NCBI GenBank assembly: GCA_021846285.1
Contig: JAJZCB010000013.1
Span: forward strand, 1-53,359
Length of the DNA: 53,359 nt
Source: Bacillota bacterium
GTDB taxonomy: Bacteria > Bacillota > Bacilli > Alicyclobacillales > SLC66
Direction of reading: 5' to 3'
Shown here piece after piece: positions 17,599-26,697 of this stretch. How positions within the stretch are numbered: position 1 is the stretch's first letter; each line of letters opens with the position of its first letter. The position numbers were made by a program, and so were the translations under genes. The notes beneath the pieces are model-generated. The model did no database searches and had not been told where the DNA came from. It was given only the letters and a program-made list of their open reading frames with translations.

Positions 17599-19140
17599 GT
17601 GGACGAGAAGCTGATGGAACTGCAGGACAGGCGCGCGAAAATAGAACGCGGCGGCGGTGACAGGCGGATTCTGGCACAACACGAAAAAGGGAAGTATACC
17701 GCCCGCGAGCGGATTGATCTGCTGCTTGATCAGGCGACATTTCGTGAAATTGGAGCGTTTGTGGAACACCGCGGCTCCAATTTTGGGATGGACCAGATCG
17801 AAGCGCCTGCCGAGGGCGTCGTCACCGGCTGGGGTAAAATTGATGGACGCGTGGTCTACGTCTTTGCCCAGGATTTCACGGTATTTGGCGGTGCGTTGGG
17901 CGAAATGCACGGGCAGAAAATTGCCCGTCTGATGGATCTGGCGGCTAGGAACGGGGCTCCGATTATCGGGCTGAACGACTCCGGAGGGGCGCGAATTCAG
18001 GAGGGCGTCGTGTCGCTGGACGGTTACGGTCATGTATTTCATCGGAACTCGATCTATAGTGGAGTCGTGCCGCAAATCTCCGTGATCATGGGTCCCTGCG
18101 CCGGGGGCGCCGTGTATTCGCCGGCCATTACCGACTTCATCTTTATGGTGGAACAGACGAGTCAGATGTTTATCACTGGTCCTAAAGTCATCGGCACTGT
18201 GACTGGGGAAGTGATTTCTTCTGAAGATTTGGGCGGCGCCAGGGTGCACGCGGTGCAGAGTGGGGTGGCTCATTTCACGGGCGCCTCAGAAGAAGAAGTG
18301 CTTGCCCTGGTCCGCAGACTGCTGTCATTTCTGCCGAGCAACCACAAGGAGCTGCCTCCGGTGGTGAATGCTGATGAAAACGCCTCAAGAAACGAAGAAC
18401 TGCTGTCGGTCGTACCTGTCGACAGCACCCGTGTGTACGATGTGCTGGAAGTGATTCGGCGAGTGGTTGACCATGGGGACTTTTGTGAAGTGGCTCCTGT
18501 CTTTGCGAGAAACGCGGTTGTCGGTTTCGCGCGCATGCAGGGTCATTCTGTAGGCATTGTCGCCAATCAGCCGAAGTTTCGAGCAGGCGGACTCGATATC
18601 GATTCCTCCGACAAGATTGCCCGCTTTATCCGTTTCTGCGATTCATTCAACATTCCATTGATCACATTCGAAGATGTGACCGGATTCATTCCGGGCGTTT
18701 CCCAGGAACATCACGGCATCATTCGCCACGGCGCCAAGATTTTGTACGCGTACAGTGAAGCCACGGTTCCAAAAATCACCGTTATCACACGCAAAGCGTA
18801 TGGTGGAGCGTATGTCGCTTTAAACTCCAAAGCGATCGGGGCCGATCTTGTGCTGGCGTGGCCGACTGCAGAGGTTGCCGTAATGGGATCGGAAGGCGCG
18901 GCCAACATCATTTTCACGAAAGAGATTGCGCAAAGCGCAGATCCGGAGGCGATGCGTGCGCGAAAAATCGCTGAGTACAAGCAGCGCTTTGCGAACCCCT
19001 ACATCGCCGCCGCTGCGGGCATGGTGGATGACGTCATCGATCCGCGCGAAACGCGTTCCAAACTGCTGGACGCGTTGACCATGCTGCGCAACAAAGAAGA
19101 GCTGCGTCCGGCGAAAAAGCACGGGAACATGCCCCTGTAG
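17599..19140 (+). CDS. pccB: Acyl-CoA (propionyl-CoA) carboxylase carboxyltransferase subunit
   Basis: This is a 513-residue carboxyltransferase of the propionyl-CoA carboxylase beta / methylmalonyl-CoA decarboxylase alpha type. Visible features are RERIDLLLD, a glycine-rich NDSGGARIQEG oxyanion region, GPCAGGAVYSPA, and the second-half segments FEDVTGFIPGVSQEH and KAYGGAYVALNSK. The GTG at 17599 lies eight bases after AGGGGG; a TTG two codons earlier is too close. It follows the mutase and epimerase genes, so it probably makes (S)-methylmalonyl-CoA from propionyl-CoA. The biotin carboxylase and biotin carrier subunits are not in the window; a sodium-pump decarboxylase role is the alternative. 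Confidence 0.9.
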   Translation: MDEKLMELQDRRAKIERGGGDRRILAQHEKGKYTARERIDLLLDQATFREIGAFVEHRGSNFGMDQIEAPAEGVVTGWGKIDGRVVYVFAQDFTVFGGALGEMHGQKIARLMDLAARNGAPIIGLNDSGGARIQEGVVSLDGYGHVFHRNSIYSGVVPQISVIMGPCAGGAVYSPAITDFIFMVEQTSQMFITGPKVIGTVTGEVISSEDLGGARVHAVQSGVAHFTGASEEEVLALVRRLLSFLPSNHKELPPVVNADENASRNEELLSVVPVDSTRVYDVLEVIRRVVDHGDFCEVAPVFARNAVVGFARMQGHSVGIVANQPKFRAGGLDIDSSDKIARFIRFCDSFNIPLITFEDVTGFIPGVSQEHHGIIRHGAKILYAYSEATVPKITVITRKAYGGAYVALNSKAIGADLVLAWPTAEVAVMGSEGAANIIFTKEIAQSADPEAMRARKIAEYKQRFANPYIAAAAGMVDDVIDPRETRSKLLDALTMLRNKEELRPAKKHGNMPL

Positions 19141-19212
19141 GGATTGCGGGGTCCAAGGAATCTGAGCCGCCCTCTCGGCGGCGGAACAAGCGTAAAGTGG
19201 AGGCGGATCGGG

Positions 19213-20358
19213 ATGGATGCTGCGGCAGGAATTGATCGAGAGACGCTAATCGCAGATTTTATGACACTCGTATCTATTGGCAGTCATTCCCGTGACGAGG
19301 CCAATATGGCCGCATATATTCGGGGTGTCGCGGAGGAACTGGGCTATCTCGCGGAGGAAGATGACGCCGGTGAGATCGTTGGCGGAAATGCCGGGAATCT
19401 AATCATCCGCGCGCCAGGCAATCCGGCCAAGTCGACTGTGCTCATGATGGCCCACATGGATACCGTGGCTCCCGGTCACGGAGTGCAGCCAATCCGCCAC
19501 TCTGATCGAATCACCAGTGATGGCAAGACTGTTCTTGGGGCGGATGACAAGGCCGGAGTAGCGGGCTTGCTACATATGTTACGGGTATTGTCCGCAACGG
19601 GTGAAGATCATCCGCCCCTTGAGATTGTGTTCACGGTCTGTGAGGAAGTCGGCTTGCAGGGCGCCAAGGCGCTTGATCGCAGACAACTCCAGGCCTCCTA
19701 CGGATTTGTGTTTGATTCGGGCGGACCACTCGGTTTCGTCGTGACAGAAGGGCCGGCCCAGGCCAAAATGGAGGCCAGAGTTCAGGGGCGCGCCGCGCAC
19801 GCGGGCATGGCGCCGGAAAAGGGCGTCAGCGCCATTGTGGTGGCGGCGCAGGCGATCAGTGAAATGAAAGTGGGTCGGATCAACGAACGCACCACCGCCA
19901 ATATCGGTCAAATCAAAGGCGGGTTTGCAACCAATATCGTTTGTGATCTCGTGGAGATCTATGCGGAGGCGCGCAGCCTGGACGCCGAAGGACTCAGCTC
20001 TCAGCGTGACCACATGACGCAGGTATTGCAGCATACGGCTGCCCGCCATGGCGTCGCCGCCGAGGTCGAGTGGCAGGACAGTTATCCGGCGTTCTCCTTG
20101 CCGGAAGACTCGCCCTTGCGCCGAGTGGTTAAACAGGCCATGTCAGAACTCGGCATTACACCTGTGTTTGGTCCGACAGGCGGCGGCAGCGACGCGAATG
20201 TGATATCGGGAAAAGGGATTCCAGTGCTAAACCTGGCCATTGGTTACCAGCAGATTCATACGCTTGAAGAGTGGATCTCCCTTGACGATTTGTGTTTGGC
20301 CGCCGAGCTGATGCTTCAAATTGTACGCGTCACCGGCGAGATTGACGTTCACGTTTGA
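19213..20358 (+). CDS. M20-family peptidase (PepT-like)
   Basis: The 381-residue protein has the M20 zinc-peptidase motifs: the first metal histidine in MAHMDTVAPG, the bridging aspartate in GADDKAG, and the CEEVG catalytic glutamate region. A dimerisation domain with GRAAHAG occupies the middle. Such enzymes release N-terminal residues from tripeptides or cleave related small amides. The ATG at 19213 follows GTGGAGG. Its last 29 bases overlap the 3' end of the convergent gene on the minus strand. Confidence 0.88.
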   Translation: MDAAAGIDRETLIADFMTLVSIGSHSRDEANMAAYIRGVAEELGYLAEEDDAGEIVGGNAGNLIIRAPGNPAKSTVLMMAHMDTVAPGHGVQPIRHSDRITSDGKTVLGADDKAGVAGLLHMLRVLSATGEDHPPLEIVFTVCEEVGLQGAKALDRRQLQASYGFVFDSGGPLGFVVTEGPAQAKMEARVQGRAAHAGMAPEKGVSAIVVAAQAISEMKVGRINERTTANIGQIKGGFATNIVCDLVEIYAEARSLDAEGLSSQRDHMTQVLQHTAARHGVAAEVEWQDSYPAFSLPEDSPLRRVVKQAMSELGITPVFGPTGGGSDANVISGKGIPVLNLAIGYQQIHTLEEWISLDDLCLAAELMLQIVRVTGEIDVHV

Positions 20359-22099
20359 AAACGTCGTCGGTGTCTTTGGTGTTTTTGACGGCCGCTGCGA
20401 GAAAGGCCAGTGACGCCACAGCGCCGATCGCGGCCAGCAGAGTGCGACCGGCGGCGAGCGCAAACCAGCCTTGCACCGCAAAAAATCCAGTTCCGCAGAG
20501 CCATGCGACGCGATTGATCAGACGATGGAAGGTGTGTGCGTGTACCGTGTCGCGCACGTGTTCTACGCGAAAATGACCGCTCGCAAGTCGTTCGGCTACT
20601 CCGAGCAGCGAGTGGGGCAACTGCCGAAATGGACTCGCCAGGCGCCACAATAACCGAATGATCGCCACGATGCGGTCGACAGACAGCAGATCAGTGAACT
20701 GTCCGAGGTCGCGCAGCAGATCAAACTCGGAATGGGCGGCGCCAGTTCCTGCGCTGCCCGCCGCGCTTTCACGCGCCTGTTCACGGCCTGCCGAGACAAG
20801 AAACGGTTGCATAATGCGTAAAAACGGAGTCCGTGAATCCAGTTCCGTGGCAACGCCTGCGATCAGGCCTGCGGCCCGCCCTAAAAATGTAAGATGATAG
20901 GGCAACTGAACCGGCTGTTCGTAAACAAAAGCTTGCAACGTCATCAGAATCTGCTGAATGACCTCGTCATTGATGTTGTCCAGCAAGTGGTTGCTAAAAT
21001 ACGGACTCATCAGTCCGGACAGCGACTGAAACAGGGTCTCGGCGTCGGCGTCCGGAAAAACAAGCACATCCATCGCGCGCAGCGAAACCAGCATCTTGCG
21101 GGCGTCTTCTTCTACGATGGCTCGCAGGAAATCCCGCAATCCCTCACGATTGCGCTGGTCGATTCGACCCATCATCCCAAAATCAAGAATGACCAGATCG
21201 CCATTGTGCTGAAGGAGGACATTGCCAGGGTGTGGATCGGCGTGGAAGAATCCGTCTACCATGACCTGATACAAAAACGATTGCACATACCTCTTTGCCA
21301 CATCGGCCGGTTGCAGACCATGGGCGGTCATGAAGGAGACATCAGAGATCTTGACTCCTTCTACGTATTCCATGACAAGAACGCGCGGTCTCGTCAGTTC
21401 GGTGTACACAGCGGGAATCTTGATTCGGGGTCTGCCCTCAAAATTGCGTCGGAATTCAGTGAGGTGAGAGGCCTCCGTATAGTAGTCGAGTTCTTCGAGT
21501 GTAGTGCGCGCCACTTCCTCATAAATCGCCATGAGATCGACGCGGGCGCGAACCGCCCTGAACCGCCCCGCAATCCACACGACCACCTTGGTCGCCGTAA
21601 GATCCGCATAGATCATTTTCTCGATGCCGGGCCGCTGAATTTTAACGGCGACTTGCTCCCCGGTTGGCAAGACGGCCCGGTGAACCTGTCCGAGCGATGC
21701 GGCGGCAAGAGGCGTCTCCTCGATGGACGCGAAATAACTGCTCAGATTGCTCCCGTAGGAGGCGATGAGCTGTTTTTTGATCTCTGGAAACGGCACAGGG
21801 CTGATCCGATCCTGCAACTGTTCGAGTTCCTCGATAAATGGCTTTGGCATCAAATCCGCGCGCGCGCTCAGAAACTGCCCCAGTTTGATCAGCATACCCT
21901 CCAGATCAAGGGCGGTTTGCCGCAATGTCCGGGCTTGACAGCGCCATAAACCGTTCCATGCGGCGTCCGGCAAAGCGCGGCCTCGCCGCTGCTCCTTTTT
22001 GTGATACCGCCAGATTTGCCAGAAGAATCCGAGGCTCATCGCTACGATACGAAAAACCCGGTATACTCTGATTCGCTTGTAGTCTTCTCGTATACGCAC
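20330..22099 (-). CDS. ABC1/UbiB-family atypical kinase-like protein
   Basis: The protein has the ABC1/ADCK/UbiB fold: the KLGQFLSAR (KxGQ) motif near the N-terminus, an alanine-rich AAASLGQVHRA nucleotide loop, the lysine in VAVKIQRPG, DPHPGNVLL and LDFGMMG. Two hydrophobic segments near the C-terminus suggest membrane attachment. Family members support isoprenoid quinone synthesis or lipid homeostasis; in a menaquinone-using Firmicute the exact role is unknown. A GTG at 22099 is preceded by GGGAGGGAGAACC and is preferred. An ATG ten codons upstream (22129) lacks a good site. Confidence 0.88.
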   Translation of the reverse strand: MRIREDYKRIRVYRVFRIVAMSLGFFWQIWRYHKKEQRRGRALPDAAWNGLWRCQARTLRQTALDLEGMLIKLGQFLSARADLMPKPFIEELEQLQDRISPVPFPEIKKQLIASYGSNLSSYFASIEETPLAAASLGQVHRAVLPTGEQVAVKIQRPGIEKMIYADLTATKVVVWIAGRFRAVRARVDLMAIYEEVARTTLEELDYYTEASHLTEFRRNFEGRPRIKIPAVYTELTRPRVLVMEYVEGVKISDVSFMTAHGLQPADVAKRYVQSFLYQVMVDGFFHADPHPGNVLLQHNGDLVILDFGMMGRIDQRNREGLRDFLRAIVEEDARKMLVSLRAMDVLVFPDADAETLFQSLSGLMSPYFSNHLLDNINDEVIQQILMTLQAFVYEQPVQLPYHLTFLGRAAGLIAGVATELDSRTPFLRIMQPFLVSAGREQARESAAGSAGTGAAHSEFDLLRDLGQFTDLLSVDRIVAIIRLLWRLASPFRQLPHSLLGVAERLASGHFRVEHVRDTVHAHTFHRLINRVAWLCGTGFFAVQGWFALAAGRTLLAAIGAVASLAFLAAAVKNTKDTDDVFKRERQSRR

Positions 22100-22202
22100 G
22101 GTTCTCCCTCCCAGGACTCCCTTGTCCATGGTATCCCGTAAATAGGAGTGCCGTCAAACCCTGTGGGATCCGCTGACATAGGTGAGCAGCCATGGGACCG
22201 AC

Positions 22203-22406
22203 TCAAATGTGTTCAGGGTGGTTTTGTGACTCGGTTGTTTTTACATCACGGATCACAAAGGAATGGATCTTGCGACTGACCGTTCTGTCTGCCAAAGCCT
22301 CGCGCAGAGTCATACCGGAGTCGCACTCCATGGACCGCACAAAGCGCAGTACATCCTTAGTCTGTCCCGACAGAGCGAATTTATTTTTGTGATAGAATAC
22401 GTGCAT
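22203..22406 (-). CDS. Small 67-residue protein at the mciZ position
   Basis: The start is very well supported: GGAGGGAGGA precedes the ATG by six to seven bases. The protein begins MHVFYHKNKFALSGQTKDVL and is mixed-charge and soluble. In Bacillus subtilis the FtsZ inhibitor MciZ is encoded beside nudF, and its start also has a short strand followed by a hydrophobic-Leu/Val-Gly-Lys-like turn. The L-S-G-Q-T here is loosely similar. Location and pattern make an MciZ-like role conceivable, but the protein is longer than the 40-residue MciZ and the similarity is weak. The gene is divergent from nudF, with under 40 bases between the starts. Confidence 0.65.
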   Translation of the reverse strand: MHVFYHKNKFALSGQTKDVLRFVRSMECDSGMTLREALADRTVSRKIHSFVIRDVKTTESQNHPEHI

Positions 22407-22444
22407 GGCTGTTCCTCCCTCCGCCTGATGTCTATGTGGCGATC

Positions 22445-23008
22445 ATGGGAGGTTATGCAACTGACGAAAGACGGTGCTGCACTTTGCGAGAGCGTAGGAT
22501 CGATGGACACTGCGTGTACGCGGGGAAAATCATTTCCGTACGGGTGGATCGGATTGAGTTGCCAAATGGTCGAACTGCAACGCGAGAAGTGGTCGAGCAT
22601 CCGGGGGCGGTCGCCGTTTTGGCGTTGACTGCTCCCGGATCAGTGGTGCTGGTGCGCCAGTTTCGCTATCCGATCAACGAAATTACCCTGGAGCTGCCAG
22701 CCGGCAAGCTGGAACGGGGAGAGGATCCGTTGCAGGCGGCGCATCGGGAGTTGGCGGAAGAGACAGGGTTCGTCGCAGGTCACATGGAGTTTGTGACGTC
22801 CTTTTATTCTACACCGGGCTTTTCCGATGAACAGATGCGCCTCTACCTGGCGACAGACTTGAGAGCGGGTACGCCGCGACCCGATGACGATGAGTTTCTC
22901 GAGTGCCTGACCGTTGACCGGTCCACCGCCACGCGCATGATTGGCGAGGGAGCGTTTACGGACGCCAAAACGCTGGTAGGACTCCTGTGGTGGTTGCAGC
23001 GAACATGA
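22445..23008 (+). CDS. nudF: ADP-ribose pyrophosphatase (NUDIX hydrolase)
   Basis: The NUDIX box is complete: G-x5-E-x7-R-E-L-x-E-E-T-G within the GKLERGEDPLQAAH region. The surrounding sequence (VELPNG-type strand, VVEHPGAVAVLAL, VLVRQFRYP, FYSTPGFSDE) is that of ADP-ribose pyrophosphatases. The enzyme cleaves ADP-ribose to AMP and ribose 5-phosphate. The start is uncertain: ATG 22445 and GTG 22436 both lack a clear ribosome binding site, and the space to the divergent small gene is too small for two separate promoters. The stop overlaps the next start by four bases. Confidence 0.88.
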   Translation: MGGYATDERRCCTLRERRIDGHCVYAGKIISVRVDRIELPNGRTATREVVEHPGAVAVLALTAPGSVVLVRQFRYPINEITLELPAGKLERGEDPLQAAHRELAEETGFVAGHMEFVTSFYSTPGFSDEQMRLYLATDLRAGTPRPDDDEFLECLTVDRSTATRMIGEGAFTDAKTLVGLLWWLQRT

Positions 23009-24228
23009 CAGTCTCCAGCGCCAGCGGCAAACGTTTCTTTGTAGACGGTCACGTGCACATCGGGCGGGCCGCGCTGGGCGAACCCATCAAGATCTCTGCA
23101 GCGCCGGGACTGACTGTCATGGGCATCATCGAGCACGCAGCGCAGGCGAAGGGCATCGACATGATTGGCCTGATCGACGCTGTCGCGACGCCTGTCATGC
23201 GCGATTTGCGCAAACTGGTGGACACAGGCGTTCTCCACTCCGTTCCTGGAGGAGGGCTCTCCTGGGAGGGCAGAGTGACTCTGTTGCTTGGCGCCGAGGT
23301 GGAAGTCGGCGGTCCGCACGGCGGGGCGGCCCACTTCGGCGTATTTTTCCCGGATCTTGAGACACTGGGCGCATTTGCCTTGTGGCTGGGTGCTCGGCAG
23401 ACAAATCCCAATCTGTCCTCGCAACGAGCGCTCCGTACCACAGCGACTGCCCTGGCCGCTGAGGTGCAAGGGTTAGGCGGTATGGTCATCGTCAATCATG
23501 CGTTTACTCCTCACAAGGGCCTCTATGGAACTTGTGTCACGCACATGGCTGACATGCTGCCTCCCTCCTTGGTCACGGCCGTCGAACTGGGGTTGTCGGC
23601 AGACTCGGAAATGGCTGACCGAATCTCGGAATTGGCGTCGCAGACGTTTGTCACAAACAGTGACGCGCATTCATTGCCGAAAATTGCCCGTGAGTATCAC
23701 ATCGTCCGGTTACAGGAAGCGTCGTTTCAGGCCTACAGGCGGGCGCTGCTTCGAGAAGGCGACGACCGGATCGAGGCGAACGTGGGCTTGTGGCCGCCCC
23801 TTGGCAAATACCACCTGAGTGCGTGCCAAAACTGCGGACACCTGTGGAAGGAGAGCGCCCATGGCTGTCCTCTGTGCGGCTCGAAGCGGTTTGCGATGGG
23901 GGTTTGGAATCGGCTCCAGGATGTGGCCGATCTTGACACTGCGCAGTCGCCTCTGCACAGACCTCCCTACAGGCATCAGGTTCCTTTGGAGTTTGTGCCT
24001 GGACTCGGGCCTGCGAAGCGCAGAAGCCTGCTTGCCGCCTTCAAGACAGAGATGAACATCTTAAATGACGTGTCTGTTGACGACCTGATCCATGTAGTGG
24101 GAGAAAAGCTTGCGTTGCAGATCGAACTGGCGCGCACCGGCAACATGACACTCATTGCAGGAGGAGCCGGGCGCTACGGCAAAGTTGTTGGCTCGTCGCC
24201 TGTCCTAAGCCACCCCTGCGTAACATAG
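23005..24228 (+). CDS. PHP-like endonuclease Q-family protein (YqxK type)
   Basis: The 407-residue protein has a PHP-type metal-binding start (VDGHVHIGRA), further histidine/acidic clusters (GLIDAV, GAEVEV, VNHAFTPH, TNSDAHS), and a zinc ribbon C-x2-C-x12-C-x2-C around residues 275-293. A helix-hairpin-helix-like GLGPAKRRSLL follows. This order matches the YqxK/endonuclease Q family; archaeal EndoQ cuts DNA 5' of deaminated bases. Its place next to nudF is as in Bacillus. The ATG at 23005 overlaps the nudF stop (ATGA), indicating coupling. Confidence 0.8.
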   Translation: MTVSSASGKRFFVDGHVHIGRAALGEPIKISAAPGLTVMGIIEHAAQAKGIDMIGLIDAVATPVMRDLRKLVDTGVLHSVPGGGLSWEGRVTLLLGAEVEVGGPHGGAAHFGVFFPDLETLGAFALWLGARQTNPNLSSQRALRTTATALAAEVQGLGGMVIVNHAFTPHKGLYGTCVTHMADMLPPSLVTAVELGLSADSEMADRISELASQTFVTNSDAHSLPKIAREYHIVRLQEASFQAYRRALLREGDDRIEANVGLWPPLGKYHLSACQNCGHLWKESAHGCPLCGSKRFAMGVWNRLQDVADLDTAQSPLHRPPYRHQVPLEFVPGLGPAKRRSLLAAFKTEMNILNDVSVDDLIHVVGEKLALQIELARTGNMTLIAGGAGRYGKVVGSSPVLSHPCVT

Positions 24229-24250
24229 CATGTGGCGAGGGGGGAAGGGG

Positions 24251-24883
24251 ATGTCGCCACGGACATTCAAGCCTCGTGTGAACGTCAATGAAGTGTATCG
24301 ACGAACATTGCGGACAGGCCTGTTTTTCACTGTCTTCTATATCGCTGGCATCTTGGTCGGACTCGTCCTGCTGTTCTCAACCCCTCACTGGATGCAGGCT
24401 GATCTGACTCAGACTGTGCGCGCAGCCCTCGCCAAAAACGCGTGGTCCTCAGGAACCGTAAGCAGCGGGTTTTCCAATGCGGCCCTGCAGGTCGGAATCA
24501 TCGTCCTGATCTGGTTATTGGGACAATCCCCAAGTGGTTTTCCACTCCTGTCTCTCCTTGTCTTCCTGCGCGCTGTGAGTTGTGGACTGGCGCTTTCACT
24601 CGTCGTAACTGCCGATGGCTGGCGGGGCGTCGGCATTGATTTGCTTGCTCTCCTTCCTTCGAATATACTTTTTGCGTGCGGTTTCATCATCGCCGCAACG
24701 GCTGCGACGATGATGACGCACAGGCTGTATCGCTCGACGGCGGGTTTGCCACGGAAACGCGTGTGGGTCCTGTACCATTCGTTTCTGACGGTGGCCGCTC
24801 TGGCGACTCTTCTTGGCGGTCTGGTCGCAACGCTGGTGACGCCGCGGGTTCTCGGGCTGCTGGCCGTACATTGGCACGGATGA
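24251..24883 (+). CDS. spoIIM: Stage II sporulation protein M
   Basis: The 210-residue protein has a basic cytoplasmic start followed by about five membrane segments, as in SpoIIM. With SpoIID and SpoIIP, SpoIIM forms the machine that degrades septal peptidoglycan during engulfment. The ATG at 24251 is preceded by GAGGGGGGAAGGGG. Its position after the nudF/yqxK pair and before xerD is that of Bacillus spoIIM. The similarity is judged from topology and order rather than from a sharp motif. Confidence 0.8.
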   Translation: MSPRTFKPRVNVNEVYRRTLRTGLFFTVFYIAGILVGLVLLFSTPHWMQADLTQTVRAALAKNAWSSGTVSSGFSNAALQVGIIVLIWLLGQSPSGFPLLSLLVFLRAVSCGLALSLVVTADGWRGVGIDLLALLPSNILFACGFIIAATAATMMTHRLYRSTAGLPRKRVWVLYHSFLTVAALATLLGGLVATLVTPRVLGLLAVHWHG

Positions 24884-24904
24884 AACACATGTTTGGGGGG
24901 CGTT

Positions 24905-25249
24905 ATGGATCGCAGGCGTTTTACTGTCATCAACGAGGCTTTTATATGCCGGTTTTGTCAATCGGATGTACAGCCTTTGCGTACGGGATGCCGGAATCAC
25001 TGCCCGCACTGTCTGCACAGTATGCATGTCGACGACTTTCCCGGGGACAGGGCTGCCGGATGCGGTGGACTGATGATTCCCGTCAGTGTATTTTCGCATA
25101 GTAAAAAAGGGTATATGATTGAGCACCGTTGTCAATTATGCGGGCACATGACTGTGAATAAGTTGGCGCTGGGAGATCCTGTCCAACCAGACAACATGGA
25201 GACTGTACTCGCGATCATGAAGGAAATGGCAACAAGGCGTCAACCATAA
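24905..25249 (+). CDS. RNHCP-domain zinc-ribbon protein
   Basis: The 114-residue protein carries several cysteine pairs (CRFC, CRNHCPHC, CQLC) and the diagnostic R-N-H-C-P string. RNHCP proteins are small, predicted metal-binding proteins of unknown function found in Firmicutes and Actinobacteria. The ATG at 24905 follows a GGGGGG run. It lies just after spoIIM and 15 bases before ald, so it may be part of a longer transcript. Confidence 0.85.
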   Translation: MDRRRFTVINEAFICRFCQSDVQPLRTGCRNHCPHCLHSMHVDDFPGDRAAGCGGLMIPVSVFSHSKKGYMIEHRCQLCGHMTVNKLALGDPVQPDNMETVLAIMKEMATRRQP

Positions 25250-25264
25250 CGAGGAGGATTACTC

Positions 25265-26386
25265 ATGATTGTCGGTGTTCCAAAAGAAATTAAGGACAAT
25301 GAAAACCGGGTGGCCATGACACCAGCTGGCGCACGCGCACTGGCTGGAAGCGGTCATCAGGTGTTGATTGAAACCGGAGCGGGCCAGGGCAGCGGCTTTA
25401 CCGATGACGACTACCGGACGGCTGGCGCCGAGATTATCGCCGAAGCTGCACACGTTTGGGCCGACGCCGATATGGTCATGAAAGTGAAGGAACCGCTGCC
25501 AACGGAGTACGGATTTTTTCGGGAGAATCTCATTTTGTTTACATATCTTCATCTGGCCCCTGAGTATGAACTGACGACCGCGCTTATGAAAGGTAAAGTG
25601 GTGGCCATCGCGTATGAAACGATTCAGTTGCCTGACCGGTCTCTCCCGCTTTTGACCCCCATGAGTGAAGTGGCTGGGCGAATGTCGGTGCAGATAGGCG
25701 CCGAGTTTCTGGAGAAACCGTACGGCGGAAAGGGAATTCTGCTCGGAGGAGTGCCCGGTGTTCTGCCCGGCCACGTCGTGATTGTGGGGGGTGGGATCGT
25801 TGGCGCCAACGCCGCAAAGATGGCCCTGGGCACGGGGGCGGATGTGACGATTATCGACGTCAACGCCGAGCGCCTTCGCCAGTTGGATGACATGTTCAAC
25901 GGACGGATCCGCACGCTGATGTCAAACGAATACAACATTGAAATGGCCGTGCGTTCGGCGGACCTGCTTATAGGAGCGGTGCTCATTCCCGGTTCCAGGG
26001 CGCCAAAACTGGTTACGGAAGCGATGGTCCAACAAATGTCGCGGGGTTCGGTCATTGTGGACGTGGCGATCGACCAGGGCGGTTCGATTGAAACCATCGA
26101 CCGCGTGACGACTCACAGTCATCCTACTTACGAGAAGCATGGGGTCATTCACTACGCGGTGGCGAACATGCCTGGGGCTGTGGCCCGCACGTCAACGCTC
26201 GCCCTGACAAACGTAACCCTTGGCTACGCATTGCAGTTGGCCAATAAAGGGTACCGCGCAGCGATTCGAACCAACCTTGCGCTTGCGAAGGGCATTAACG
26301 TAGTAGGGGGTAAAGTCACTTACGAAGCAGTGGCGAAAGGGTTGGGGATTGATTACACGCCGCTGGAGGATGCAGTCGCTGAATGA
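25265..26386 (+). CDS. ald: Alanine dehydrogenase
   Basis: This is a 373-residue NAD-dependent alanine dehydrogenase. It starts with the conserved [16 protein letters not shown] in MKVKEP and H in THLHLAPE-like [10 protein letters not shown] are the substrate-binding and catalytic residues, and [17 protein letters not shown]-type sequence around residues 170-185 is the NAD fold. It deaminates L-alanine to pyruvate and ammonia and is required for normal sporulation in Bacillus. A strong GAGGAGG precedes the ATG. It occupies the interval where Bacillus has fur. Confidence 0.95.
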   Translation: MIVGVPKEIKDNENRVAMTPAGARALAGSGHQVLIETGAGQGSGFTDDDYRTAGAEIIAEAAHVWADADMVMKVKEPLPTEYGFFRENLILFTYLHLAPEYELTTALMKGKVVAIAYETIQLPDRSLPLLTPMSEVAGRMSVQIGAEFLEKPYGGKGILLGGVPGVLPGHVVIVGGGIVGANAAKMALGTGADVTIIDVNAERLRQLDDMFNGRIRTLMSNEYNIEMAVRSADLLIGAVLIPGSRAPKLVTEAMVQQMSRGSVIVDVAIDQGGSIETIDRVTTHSHPTYEKHGVIHYAVANMPGAVARTSTLALTNVTLGYALQLANKGYRAAIRTNLALAKGINVVGGKVTYEAVAKGLGIDYTPLEDAVAE

Positions 26387-26474
26387 TTGCAGGCGGCGGG
26401 ATATCTTGACGCATCAGGCATGAGTCCAGTGTGGTTCACATAGGGTATCCTCATAGAGTTTGGGGGTGTCTGTC

Positions 26475-26636
26475 GTGCGCCGTCTGTATCCATCGGTTGT
26501 GATCGCCGTTTTCGGCTATGCGTTGTCACTGCTGTTCTCTCGCTGGACTGCGATGCTGTTGACAGACGTCGTCGGTTCCCCTGGGGTTTCGCAGTGGTGG
26601 CGCACCATAGCTGTCATCATTGTCGGCGGACCGTAA
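26475..26636 (+). CDS. Small hydrophobic protein upstream of xerD
   Basis: A 53-residue frame runs from GTG 26475 to TAA 26636, preceded by TTGGGGGTG. It has a basic start (MRRLYPS), a hydrophobic stretch (VVIAVFGYALSLLFS) and a second short one near the end, so it is a likely membrane peptide. Bacillus has the small membrane protein YqzK (DUF4227) at the same place before xerD. I see positional but not clear sequence agreement. The rest of the 311-base interval between ald and xerD shows no other feature. Confidence 0.5.
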   Translation: MRRLYPSVVIAVFGYALSLLFSRWTAMLLTDVVGSPGVSQWWRTIAVIIVGGP

Positions 26637-26697
26637 CGATCGTCAGACAAGTAAAGAGATCGGGTGTTTGTGGACAGGCACAAAGGAGCCACCTGCG

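Noticed and set aside
20894-21949. Long plus-strand frame of 351 codons inside the UbiB-like gene
   Set aside because: The minus-strand frame carries all ABC1 family motifs; the plus-strand frame has no recognisable domain and mirrors codon bias.
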